DNA of 6,991 nucleotides from NCBI GenBank assembly GCA_947458675.1, contig CANHAW010000109.1:1-6991 (forward strand). Reading direction: 5' to 3'. Within the stretch, counting starts at the first letter, position 1. Every line of letters starts with the position of its first letter. The position numbers and the translations under genes were made by a program. The stretch comes from Beijerinckiaceae bacterium. Its GTDB lineage: Bacteria; Pseudomonadota; Alphaproteobacteria; Rhizobiales; Beijerinckiaceae. Under the pieces are notes generated by a model. It was not told the DNA's origin. It did no database searches and saw nothing but the letters and a program-made list of their open reading frames with translations. Below are positions 1 to 6,267 of this stretch, piece after piece.

Positions 1-1
1 A

Positions 2-793
2 GAGCAGGAATTCCAATTCCTGTTCGCGCGAATAGGTCGCCGGGTCGAGGCGCTCAAGCTCGGCATCGACGCGGCCGGGATGGCACATGACCAGATGCCG
101 GCGGCCCGGCGCTTTGAGAAAAGCAGCAAAATCGTGCCCATAATCGCGACGCGGGTCGAAAGCCGAGAAGCCGGAAAACCCCTCGTTGGTGGCAAAGCCA
201 TGCGCATGCGCGCCCGCTGCAAAACCAGAACCCGCCGCCGCCACAATCATCGCCTTAGGCGCCTGCACGCCACGCCGCAAAATGCGGATCGGGGAATCGG
301 CGCTGTCGCGCATCCAGATTTTTTGTGAAAGCCCACGCGCGGTGGCGCTCTCAAACAGCCAGTCGCGAATGCCCGGCAACATATGCACATGCTGGTGCCC
401 GTCGATAAAGGCGGGTGCACGACCGTAATGCTCGCCGAAAGCATCGAGCTGGGCGGCAATCTCGGCGCGGATCTCGGCCTCCGGCAGGCGGCCTGAACGG
501 GCAAGGCCGATCAGCCGCCCAACCGAGGGCAGACGCCCCTGCGGCGCCAGAACCGGCATGGCAGTGAGCGGAGGCCCCAAAGTGAGGTCGAGATGCAGCC
601 CCACCTCAACCCCATCGCCCAGACTGGCGAGATCGCGCGCCGCAACCTTCCAGAAGGGGCGCGCCGTCATGGCCCCGGTGGCATGGAGGCGGCCGGCCTC
701 GACGGCCTCTAAAATACCGGCAGAGACCGCCTGCGTGAGGCCATAATCATCGGCACATATGGTCAGGTCGCGGGCGAGCATGCGCAAATCCAT
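2..793 (-). CDS. YdjC/ChbG/HpnK-family carbohydrate deacetylase (C-terminus off window)
   Basis: Reading the minus strand from an ATG at 793 gives 264 codons with no stop before the window edge. The family (YdjC, PF04794) comprises metal-dependent deacetylases of N-acetylated sugars. Visible motifs are the N-terminal ADDYG (residues 14-18, metal-binding Asp), HLDLT (67-71), DGHQHVH (131-137, metal-binding histidines), TNEGFSGF (202-209) and CHPG (237-240). All the key residues I know for the fold are present. The usual length is roughly 250-290 residues, so probably only a short tail is missing. The start is uncertain: in-frame ATGs lie at 811, 793 and 781, and none has a convincing Shine-Dalgarno. 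I chose 793 because it places ADDYG near residue 15, as in relatives. The gene is divergent from a polyisoprenyl-phosphate glycosyltransferase. That context suggests a lipid-linked N-acetyl-sugar substrate, as for NaxD, rather than chitooligosaccharide (ChbG) or a hopanoid (HpnK). The family is secure; the substrate is inference. Confidence 0.9.
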   Translation of the reverse strand, partial: MDLRMLARDLTICADDYGLTQAVSAGILEAVEAGRLHATGAMTARPFWKVAARDLASLGDGVEVGLHLDLTLGPPLTAMPVLAPQGRLPSVGRLIGLARSGRLPEAEIRAEIAAQLDAFGEHYGRAPAFIDGHQHVHMLPGIRDWLFESATARGLSQKIWMRDSADSPIRILRRGVQAPKAMIVAAAGSGFAAGAHAHGFATNEGFSGFSAFDPRRDYGHDFAAFLKAPGRRHLVMCHPGRVDAELERLDPATYSREQELEFLL

Positions 794-925
794 GGGAACG
801 GGCGCACACATTATCCCGATCGGGGATGGCGGCAAGGCGGCAAAGGCGGGCGGACTTGCAGAAATCCTCTCCTCGCAATACCCATCGGCAAGGCCCGCAT
901 CCCGTCGGCCGGGAATGAAACGGAC
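794..925. promoter_or_regulatory. Divergent intergenic region with a short palindrome
   Basis: These about 130 bases separate two genes read outward, so promoters for both should lie here, possibly extending into the coding ends. The clearest structure is the perfect 10-bp palindrome CCCGATCGGG at 815-824, which also forms ATCCC/GGGAT arms (813-817 and 823-827). On the minus strand a GATAAT hexamer (815-810) resembles a -10 box, but I found no matching -35 at 16-18 bp. No convincing sigma-70 promoter is visible on the plus strand. The function is inferred from position only. Confidence 0.3.
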
Positions 926-1936
926 ATGAGCATCACAGGCGCCACGCCATCGGTGAACCCGGAACTCTCCATCGTCGTTCCCGTCTTCAACGAGGCCGAC
1001 AATCTCGAGGCCCTGATCGCGCGTCTCACCCCCGTGCTGGAGCGTATCGCCTCCTCGCATGAAATTCTTTTCGTCGATGACGGTTCCAGCGACGAGACGA
1101 TGCATGTCTTGCGCAAGATCCACACGAGCGACCGGCGCTGCCGTGCTGTTTCTTTCTCGCGCAATTTCGGCAAGGAGATTGCCATTGCCGCCGGGCTCGA
1201 TCATGCGCGCGGCCGCGCCATTGTCATTATCGATGCCGATCTGCAGCATCCGCCCGAAACCATCGAGGCTTTCGTCGCCAAATGGCGCGAGGGCTATAAA
1301 AATGTTTATGGCACGCGCATCGACCGCAATGCAGATTCGCCCCTGCGCCGCATGCTGACGAAACGCTTCTACATGATCTTCGAACAATTCGGCGAAACCG
1401 GCCTGCCCGATGGCGCGGGCGATTTCCGCCTGCTCGACCGCCAGGCTGTGGAAGCACTCAAAAGCATGCCCGAGCGCGCGCGCTTCTCGAAAGGCCTTTA
1501 TGCCTGGATCGGCTTCAAATCGATCGGCGTGCCTTTCGAAGTGGCCGAGCGGCATGCGGGAACGTCGAAATTTTCCTATCGCAAACTCACCCGCTTTGCG
1601 CTTGACGGCTTGATGTCCTTCTCGACCTTGCCGCTGAAAGTCTGGACCTATGTCGGCATGGTCGTGTCTGCCTTCTCGCTGCTGGCGGCTTTCTATTACA
1701 TTATGCAGACGATCATCCGCGGTATTGATGTGCCCGGCTATGCCTCGCTCATCGTCTCGATCATGTTCTTTGCCGGCGTGCAATTGCTAACACTTGGCAT
1801 TATGGGCGAATATATCGGGCGCATTTTCGCCGAGGTGAAACGCCGCCCGCTCTATCTCGTCGCCGAACGGCTCGAGGATGAGACCAATATCATGCCGCAA
1901 GATCCAACCCGGCCAGGCGCGCGCACCCATGTCTGA
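926..1936 (+). CDS. GT2 polyisoprenyl-phosphate glycosyltransferase (GtrB/ArnC/DPM1-like)
   Basis: This 336-residue protein has an N-terminal GT-A domain (PF00535) and two C-terminal membrane helices. Visible motifs are IVVPVFNEADNL near residue 15, the nucleotide-binding VDDGSSDE (from residue 50), NFGKE, the metal-binding DADLQHP (103-109, a DXD type) and GDFRLLDR (around 167-174). Membrane segments lie at about 240-265 and 272-298, followed by a basic tail. This layout is typical of enzymes that move a sugar from a nucleotide donor to a polyprenyl phosphate on the cytoplasmic face (GtrB, ArnC, FlmF2, DPM1). The motifs do not reveal the sugar. The start codon is preceded by GGGAATG about 11 bases away and has only a weak ribosome site. 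The stop is 18 bases before murJ, so the two are probably co-transcribed. The divergent YdjC-type deacetylase suggests an N-acetylated sugar product. Confidence 0.93.
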   Translation: MSITGATPSVNPELSIVVPVFNEADNLEALIARLTPVLERIASSHEILFVDDGSSDETMHVLRKIHTSDRRCRAVSFSRNFGKEIAIAAGLDHARGRAIVIIDADLQHPPETIEAFVAKWREGYKNVYGTRIDRNADSPLRRMLTKRFYMIFEQFGETGLPDGAGDFRLLDRQAVEALKSMPERARFSKGLYAWIGFKSIGVPFEVAERHAGTSKFSYRKLTRFALDGLMSFSTLPLKVWTYVGMVVSAFSLLAAFYYIMQTIIRGIDVPGYASLIVSIMFFAGVQLLTLGIMGEYIGRIFAEVKRRPLYLVAERLEDETNIMPQDPTRPGARTHV

Positions 1937-1942
1937 GAAAGT

Positions 1943-1957
1943 CATGTCTGAGACATG
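1943..1957 (+). promoter_or_regulatory. Palindrome overlapping the murJ start codon, with a direct repeat
   Basis: CATGTC-TGA-GACATG is a perfect inverted repeat with 6-bp arms, and its last three bases are the murJ ATG. The 11-mer CATGTCTGAGA also occurs 15 bases earlier (1928-1938, across the glycosyltransferase stop) and again at 1943-1953. The first copy opens a 10-codon frame (ATG at 1929, stop at 1959-1961) that overlaps the murJ start out of frame. In RNA the short hairpin would pair the start codon. It may affect translation coupling, be a protein site, or be a small duplication. The structure is seen directly; any role is inference. Confidence 0.35.
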
Positions 1958-3511
1958 TTGAAAAATCTCGCCTCTGTCGCCGGAATGACGCTTGTCTCGC
2001 GCGTCACCGGTTTTGCGCGCGATGTGGCGCTGGGCGCCATATTGGGTGCGGGCGCGCTGGCAGATGCTTTTTATATTGCCTTTCGTCTGCCCAATCATTT
2101 TCGGGCGATTTTTGGCGAGGGCGCGTTCAATTCGGCTTTCGTGCCCAGTTATTCGCGCGTGCTGGAAACGCAGGGCCATGACAATGCGCGCCGCTTCGGC
2201 GGGCAGATTCTCAGCCTGCTTCTCATCTCCCAGCTTGTTCTTCTGGCTTTTGCCTGGCTGTTCACGCGCGAATTGATTTTGCTGCTGGCGCCGGGCCTGT
2301 CGGAAAAGCCGGAGCAAATGGCCGCTGCCATCACAATGACGCGGATCACATTTCCCTATCTGGCTTTCATCACTCTGGTGACGCTGGTCTCGGGCGTGCT
2401 CAATGCGCATGGCCGATTTGCCGCGGCGGCTTTCGCACCCGTCCTGCTCAATCTCGTCATTCTCGCCTGTCTGGCTTTGGCTTTTCTCTTTCCCGATGCG
2501 GGCATTGCCGCCAGCGTCGGCATTGCTGTGGCGGGCGCGCTCGAACTTGCACTGGTGATCGGCGTGGCGCGGCGCGCCGGCGTGATGACAAAGCCTGCCT
2601 GGCCGAAATGGAGCGCCGATCTCAAGCAATTTTTCAAAGCGCTCGGACCTGCCGTCATCGGTTCGGCCGGCGTGCAGATCGCCATGTTCGCCGATACGAT
2701 CATCGCCTCTTTCCTGCCGGAAGGCGGCATGTCCTCGATCTATTACGCCGACCGCATCTATCAATTGCCGATTGGCGTGATCGCCATTGCAGCCGGCACA
2801 GTGCTGCTACCGGAAATGAGCCGGCGCATTGCCGGCGGCGATGAGGCGGGCGCGCGCTGGGCGCAAAACCGCACCATGGCGCTGACGCTCATGCTGACGG
2901 CGCCCTTCTTCATTGCCTTTCTGCTCATTCCCGATCTCATCATGCGCGGAATTTTCATGCGCGGCGCTTTCACGCCGGAGGCCGCACAAGCTGCAGCCCA
3001 TGTTCTGGCCGCTTATGGCGTCGGCATTTTCGCCATGATGCTGATCCGCTCCGCCGTGGCGAGTTTTCAGGCGCGCGGCGATACGCGCACACCCATGCTG
3101 ATTTCGCTCGCCGCTGTGGCTTTCAACATAGGGCTGAAACTGGCCCTCTATGCGCCGCTGGGTGCGCCGGGTCTGGCGCTGGCCACTGCAGTCGGCGCCT
3201 GGGTCAATTTTCTCCTGCTCATCTGGTTTGCCCGGCGGGCGGGACTGATGCAATTCGAAAGCCTGCTGGGCAAAGTGACGGGGGCAAGCGCCATGGCCTG
3301 CATGGTTTTGGCGGGCGTCGCCATTTTCGGTCGCGCGCCGGCTGCGGAGCTCGCCTCTGGCTTCGGCATCTGGACCGAGGAAATGCAATTGCTTCTGCTT
3401 GGCCTCGTCGGGGCGCTGGCCTATGGGCTGGCGCTGGTGGCGGGACTGCGCATTCTGGGCGTCGGCCTGAGACAATTGCGCTCTGCCGCCAAGCCCTTGC
3501 CGCCAGTCTGA
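1955..3511 (+). CDS. murJ: Lipid II flippase MurJ (MviN)
   Basis: This 518-residue integral membrane protein matches the MurJ/MviN family (PF03023, usual length about 510-520, 14 helices). MurJ flips lipid II, the undecaprenyl-linked peptidoglycan precursor, across the inner membrane. The N-terminus is strongly diagnostic: SRVTGFARD (15-23), ADAFYIAFRLPN (36-47) and FGEGAFNSAFVP (53-64). Residues R16, R22, D37 and R50 line up with E. coli R18, R24, D39 and R52. A51 stands where E. coli has R53. The YADRIYQLP stretch (264-272) carries D266 and R267, matching E. coli D269 and R270, whose arginine is essential. The start at 1955 gives the conserved beginning MLKNLASVAGMTLVSR. Only a weak TGAGA lies upstream, so translation may depend on coupling to the glycosyltransferase that ends 18 bases earlier. 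In many alphaproteobacteria murJ sits beside glnD or trpS (recalled, not checked), which are not seen here. Confidence 0.97.
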   Translation: MLKNLASVAGMTLVSRVTGFARDVALGAILGAGALADAFYIAFRLPNHFRAIFGEGAFNSAFVPSYSRVLETQGHDNARRFGGQILSLLLISQLVLLAFAWLFTRELILLLAPGLSEKPEQMAAAITMTRITFPYLAFITLVTLVSGVLNAHGRFAAAAFAPVLLNLVILACLALAFLFPDAGIAASVGIAVAGALELALVIGVARRAGVMTKPAWPKWSADLKQFFKALGPAVIGSAGVQIAMFADTIIASFLPEGGMSSIYYADRIYQLPIGVIAIAAGTVLLPEMSRRIAGGDEAGARWAQNRTMALTLMLTAPFFIAFLLIPDLIMRGIFMRGAFTPEAAQAAAHVLAAYGVGIFAMMLIRSAVASFQARGDTRTPMLISLAAVAFNIGLKLALYAPLGAPGLALATAVGAWVNFLLLIWFARRAGLMQFESLLGKVTGASAMACMVLAGVAIFGRAPAAELASGFGIWTEEMQLLLLGLVGALAYGLALVAGLRILGVGLRQLRSAAKPLPPV

Positions 3512-3519
3512 CGCGCGTC

Positions 3520-3550
3520 AATTCGCGCCATGGCTTTTGGCCGCGCAATT
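3520..3550 (+). terminator. Imperfect hairpin after murJ, possible terminator
   Basis: AATTCGCGCCA (3520-3530) pairs with TGGCCGCGCAATT (3538-3550), leaving two single unpaired C bases on the right arm and a 7-base loop. The stem has about 11 base pairs and is followed only by TTC, so there is no proper U tract. It starts 8 bases after the murJ stop. A 10-bp palindrome, GACGCGCGTC (3510-3519), overlaps the stop and adjoins the hairpin. A weak or partial terminator at the end of the glycosyltransferase-murJ unit is plausible but unproven. Confidence 0.35.
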
Positions 3551-3586
3551 TCACATGGTCTGCGCGCCTTACCCGAGCCGCGAAGC

Positions 3587-3590
3587 GGGA
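3587..3590 (+). promoter_or_regulatory. Shine-Dalgarno deciding the start of the small membrane protein
   Basis: GGGA, within GCGGGA, lies 6 bases before the ATG at 3597. The earlier in-frame ATG at 3537 has no comparable site and would add 20 residues unlike the family. This supports 3597 as the true start. Confidence 0.5.
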
Positions 3591-3596
3591 ATACCA

Positions 3597-3812
3597 ATGT
3601 CGTTGTGCATCAATATCGGGCCAATTGACCGCATGTTGCGGATTCTCTTCGGCCTTTCCATGGTGGCCTTTGCTCTGAGCTTCGGCTTTCCCGCCACCGG
3701 CTGGAATCAGCTGGGCTGGCTGGGGCTGGTGCCGCTGGCCACCGGCATCACCGGTTATTGCCCGGTCTATGCCATTGCCGAGATCGATACTTTGCCCCGC
3801 AAAGGGCACTGA
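3597..3812 (+). CDS. DUF2892 / YgaP-like two-helix membrane protein
   Basis: This 71-residue protein resembles the DUF2892 family (YgaP-like transmembrane domain, PF11127). The family hallmarks are a short N-terminus with an IDR motif before the first helix, then G-W-x-G-L-V-P-L-x-T-G and a C-P-x-Y motif. Here these appear as GPIDRMLRI (8-16), GWLGLVPLATG (40-50) and YCPVY (54-58). Helices span about 13-31 and 38-60, forming a hairpin in the inner membrane. Cysteines are at 4 and 55. The domain occurs alone or joined to rhodanese domains; here it is alone, and no sulfur-transfer gene is in the window. It follows a possible terminator and precedes the dehalogenase by 81 bases, so its operon membership is unclear. 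The family assignment is good; the molecular role is unknown. Confidence 0.82.
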   Translation: MSLCINIGPIDRMLRILFGLSMVAFALSFGFPATGWNQLGWLGLVPLATGITGYCPVYAIAEIDTLPRKGH

Positions 3813-3893
3813 CGGCCACGCGCCGAAAAAGACACTTGCGAAGCGGCGCCCGGCATGGCTCCTCAAGGGGGCAAGACGCCACCGGAACCGACC

Positions 3894-4565
3894 ATGCCCG
3901 TCCGCCAGCTTTATGTCTTCGATGCCTATGGCACTTTATTCGACGTCCATTCGGCCGTTGCCCGCCATGCCGGCGAAATTGGCCCGCAGGCGGCCGCCCT
4001 CTCCGATCTGTGGCGCACCAAGCAGCTTGAATATACCTGGGTTCGCTCGCTCTCCTGGCGCTATTGCGATTTCGGCAGCCTGACCGAACAGGCGCTGGAT
4101 TATGCAGCGGCGCGCTGCGGCGGCATTGGCACGGACCTGCGGGCGAAATTGCTCGAGGCCTATAGTAGGCTCGATGCCTTTGCCGATGTGGGCCCGACGC
4201 TGGATGCCTTGCGCGCGCAAGGCGCAAAGACCGCCATTCTCTCCAATGGCACCCATGCCATGCTGGAGACGGCGACCCGCTCGGCGGGGCTGGAGAATCG
4301 GCTGGACGCCATTCTCTCGGTCGATGTGCTGCGGGTCTATAAAACCACCCCCGCCGCTTATGCTTTGGTCGGCGGTCATTTCGGCCTGCCCCCGGCCGAG
4401 GTCACCTTCCTCTCGTCGAACCGCTGGGATATAGCGGGCGCAGCTGCTTTCGGCTTCCGCTGCATCTGGGTGAACCGCATGGGTCTCCCGGAGGAATATG
4501 CAGAGCTTGCGCCGGAGGCAGTTGTGCGGAGCCTCGACGGGCTCCTCGCCCTCGATCTCGCCTGA
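3894..4565 (+). CDS. L-2-haloacid dehalogenase, HAD superfamily type II
   Basis: These enzymes hydrolyse L-2-haloalkanoic acids to D-2-hydroxy acids through an aspartyl ester in the cytoplasm (EC 3.8.1.2). With the ATG at 3894 the protein has 223 residues and starts MPVRQLYVFDAYGTLFDVHS. The nucleophile D10 and T14 have the same numbers as in Pseudomonas L-DEX YL. R41 in WRTKQLEYTW, S117 in LSNG, K150 and Y156 in VYKTTPAAY, and S174, N176 and D179 in SSNRWD match L-DEX R41, S118, K151, Y157, S175, N177 and D180 (recalled from the family). The complete set argues for a true dehalogenase over a general HAD phosphatase, although natural substrates are often unknown. An in-frame ATG at 3855 would add 13 residues without a better ribosome site, so I prefer 3894 (GGA 8 bases upstream). 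The stop lies 12 bases before panC, which suggests co-transcription. Confidence 0.92.
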   Translation: MPVRQLYVFDAYGTLFDVHSAVARHAGEIGPQAAALSDLWRTKQLEYTWVRSLSWRYCDFGSLTEQALDYAAARCGGIGTDLRAKLLEAYSRLDAFADVGPTLDALRAQGAKTAILSNGTHAMLETATRSAGLENRLDAILSVDVLRVYKTTPAAYALVGGHFGLPPAEVTFLSSNRWDIAGAAAFGFRCIWVNRMGLPEEYAELAPEAVVRSLDGLLALDLA

Positions 4566-4577
4566 GCCCGGAAGAAC

Positions 4578-5438
4578 ATGCGCCAGCCTCTCGTCCTGAA
4601 CGATGTCGCAGCCCTGCGCCGCCAGCTCGCCCGCTGGCGCAATGCGCGCGAGACCGTCGCACTCGTGCCGACCATGGGCGCCTTGCATGAGGGCCATGTC
4701 TCGCTGGCGCGTATCGGCAAAAGCCGCGCCGCCCGCACCATGGCATCGATCTTCGTCAATCCGACGCAATTTGCGCCGAACGAAGATTTTTCCGCCTATC
4801 CGCGCACATTTGAGGCCGATCTCGACAAACTTGCTGCCGTCGGCGTCGATGCGGTTTTCGCGCCCACACGCGACATCATGTATCCGCCGGGCTTTGCCAC
4901 GACCATTACGCTCGAGGGACCGGCCAAGGCCGGGCTCGAGGACCGCTTCCGTCCGACGCATTTTTCTGGCGTGGCGACGATCGTCGCCAAATTGCTGATC
5001 CAGGCCATGCCGGATCTCGCGATCTTTGGCGAAAAGGATTTTCAGCAACTCGCCGTCATTCGCCAGCTTGCTGCCGATCTCGATCTGCCGGTTGAAATCC
5101 AGGGCGGGCCGACCGTGCGCGAGGCCGATGGCCTCGCCATGTCATCGCGCAATATCTATCTCTCGCCCGAGGAACGCAGCATCGCGCCCCTTCTCCATCG
5201 CGTGCTGAATGAGGCCGCGAGCGCCATTGCGGCGGGCGAAAAGGCGCATGATATATTGGCCTATGGACGACAGCGGATCGAACAGGGCGGCTTCATGATC
5301 GATTATCTCGAATGGCGCGACAGCGTGACTTTGGGTGAAGCAACACGCGCGCGTGCCTCGCGCCTGCTCGTTGCCGCACGTCTCGGGCGCACGCGTCTCA
5401 TCGACAATCTGGCCGTCCCGGCAGGAGAAGGCGCATGA
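4578..5438 (+). CDS. panC: Pantothenate synthetase PanC
   Basis: PanC condenses D-pantoate with beta-alanine using ATP, through a pantoyl-adenylate, giving pantothenate for coenzyme A (EC 6.3.2.1). The 286-residue length is normal. Family signatures (PF02569) are clear: [11 protein letters not shown] (30-40) with the HxGH-type ATP site H37 and H40, SIFVNPTQF (57-65), YPRT (74-77), [12 protein letters not shown] (128-139), FGEKDFQQL (150-158), DGLAMSSRN (184-192) and the C-terminal RLIDN. The RPTH at 125-128 replaces the E. coli RPGH; this position varies in alphaproteobacteria (recalled). GGAAG at 4570-4574 is the likely ribosome site, only 3 bases from the ATG. The gene follows the dehalogenase by 12 bases and overlaps panB by 4 bases, which points to one transcript and coupled translation. 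Confidence 0.97.
   Translation: MRQPLVLNDVAALRRQLARWRNARETVALVPTMGALHEGHVSLARIGKSRAARTMASIFVNPTQFAPNEDFSAYPRTFEADLDKLAAVGVDAVFAPTRDIMYPPGFATTITLEGPAKAGLEDRFRPTHFSGVATIVAKLLIQAMPDLAIFGEKDFQQLAVIRQLAADLDLPVEIQGGPTVREADGLAMSSRNIYLSPEERSIAPLLHRVLNEAASAIAAGEKAHDILAYGRQRIEQGGFMIDYLEWRDSVTLGEATRARASRLLVAARLGRTRLIDNLAVPAGEGA
5423..5427 (+). promoter_or_regulatory. Strong Shine-Dalgarno for panB inside panC
   Basis: AGGAG at 5423-5427 sits 7 bases before the panB ATG and lies within the last codons of panC. With the ATGA overlap it fixes the panB start and suggests re-initiation by ribosomes finishing panC. Confidence 0.7.
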
Positions 5439-6256
5439 ATTATGCAACCGACAATGCGCGCAAACCGGTGACGCTGGCAGAACTTGGCCGCATGCGCGCG
5501 GCCGGCGAAAAGATCGCCATGCTGACCTGCTATGATGCCTCTTTCGCCACGCTGCTGGAGCGCGCCGGCGTCGATGTGCTGCTTGTCGGCGATTCACTTG
5601 GCAATGTGATTCAGGGCCAGAAGACGACGCTCCCCGTCACGCTCGAACAGATGGAATATCACACGGCCTGTGTGGCGCGCGCCAATACGCGCTGTTTCAT
5701 CGTCACCGACATGCCCTTCGGTTCCTATCAGGAAAGCCCCGAACAGGCCTTCCGCAATGCTGCGCGATTGATGGCAGCAGGTGCGCAAATGGTGAAGTTG
5801 GAGGGCGGCGCACATATTGCGCCAACCGTAAGTTTTCTTGTCGAGCGCGGCATTCCGGTTTGCGCCCATATCGGCCTGACGCCGCAATCGGTGCACCAGC
5901 TCGGCGGCTATCGCGTGCAGGGCAAGGATGAGAACGGCGCCAATGAGCTGCGCGCCGATGCACGCGCGCTGGAAGAGGCCGGTGCGGCGCTGATCGTCTT
6001 TGAAATGATCCCCGCAGCTCTGGCCAAAGAAATCACGGTCGCGACGAAACATATGGCCAGCATCGGCATCGGCGCCGGCCCCGATTGCGCCGGCCAGGTG
6101 CTCGTGCTGCACGATATGATCGGCGTCTTCCCCGGCAAGAAGCCGCGCTTCACCAAGGATTTCATGCCGGGTGCGGCGAGTATCGAAGATGCAGTGAGCG
6201 CCTATGTCCAGGCCGTGAAAAGCGGCACATTTCCCGCGCCGGAAAATTGTTATTGA
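5435..6256 (+). CDS. panB: 3-methyl-2-oxobutanoate hydroxymethyltransferase PanB
   Basis: PanB adds a hydroxymethyl group from 5,10-methylenetetrahydrofolate to 2-oxoisovalerate, giving ketopantoate (EC 2.1.2.11), the first committed step of pantothenate synthesis. The protein has 273 residues, normal for the family (PF02548, TIM-barrel decamer). Seen in order are [10 protein letters not shown] (29-38), VGDSLGN (51-57, metal-binding D53), TDMPFGSY (91-98, D92), VKLEGG (120-125, K121 and E123), [15 protein letters not shown] (145-159), the FEMIP glutamate E190, and [13 protein letters not shown]. These match E. coli D45, D84, K112, E114, H136 and E181 at a shift of 8-9. The start overlaps the panC stop (ATGA). 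The gene order panC then panB is the reverse of the common panB-panC order. No panD or panE is visible nearby, so the remaining steps must be encoded elsewhere. Confidence 0.97.
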   Translation: MNYATDNARKPVTLAELGRMRAAGEKIAMLTCYDASFATLLERAGVDVLLVGDSLGNVIQGQKTTLPVTLEQMEYHTACVARANTRCFIVTDMPFGSYQESPEQAFRNAARLMAAGAQMVKLEGGAHIAPTVSFLVERGIPVCAHIGLTPQSVHQLGGYRVQGKDENGANELRADARALEEAGAALIVFEMIPAALAKEITVATKHMASIGIGAGPDCAGQVLVLHDMIGVFPGKKPRFTKDFMPGAASIEDAVSAYVQAVKSGTFPAPENCY

Positions 6257-6267
6257 GGCGAGCATCA

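Noticed and set aside
80..504. Short open frames on both strands at the left edge
   Set aside because: They overlap the deacetylase frame on the minus strand, which explains the DNA with intact family motifs.
810..838. Minus-strand GATAAT as a sigma-70 -10 box for the deacetylase
   Set aside because: It matches 5 of 6 bases, but the TTGCCG sequences upstream sit at 14 or 22 bp, so no proper promoter can be claimed.
855..883. TTGCAG and TACCCA with a 17-bp gap as a plus-strand promoter for the glycosyltransferase
   Set aside because: The second box matches the -10 consensus at only two positions.
1787..2764. A 325-codon minus-strand open frame opposite the glycosyltransferase end and murJ
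   Set aside because: It is opposite strongly supported coding DNA, is rich in Arg, His, Gln and Glu without a recognisable domain, and is explained by codon bias of murJ.
2807..3866. Minus-strand open frames of about 215-222 codons opposite murJ and the small membrane protein
   Set aside because: They have the same shadow composition, no motifs, and no ribosome site tied to a plausible start.
3936..5048. A 370-codon open frame on the minus strand across the dehalogenase and panC genes
   Set aside because: It lies antisense to two well-recognised genes, has a low-complexity Arg/Gly/Ala-rich composition with no family motif, and is the usual by-product of GC-biased codons.
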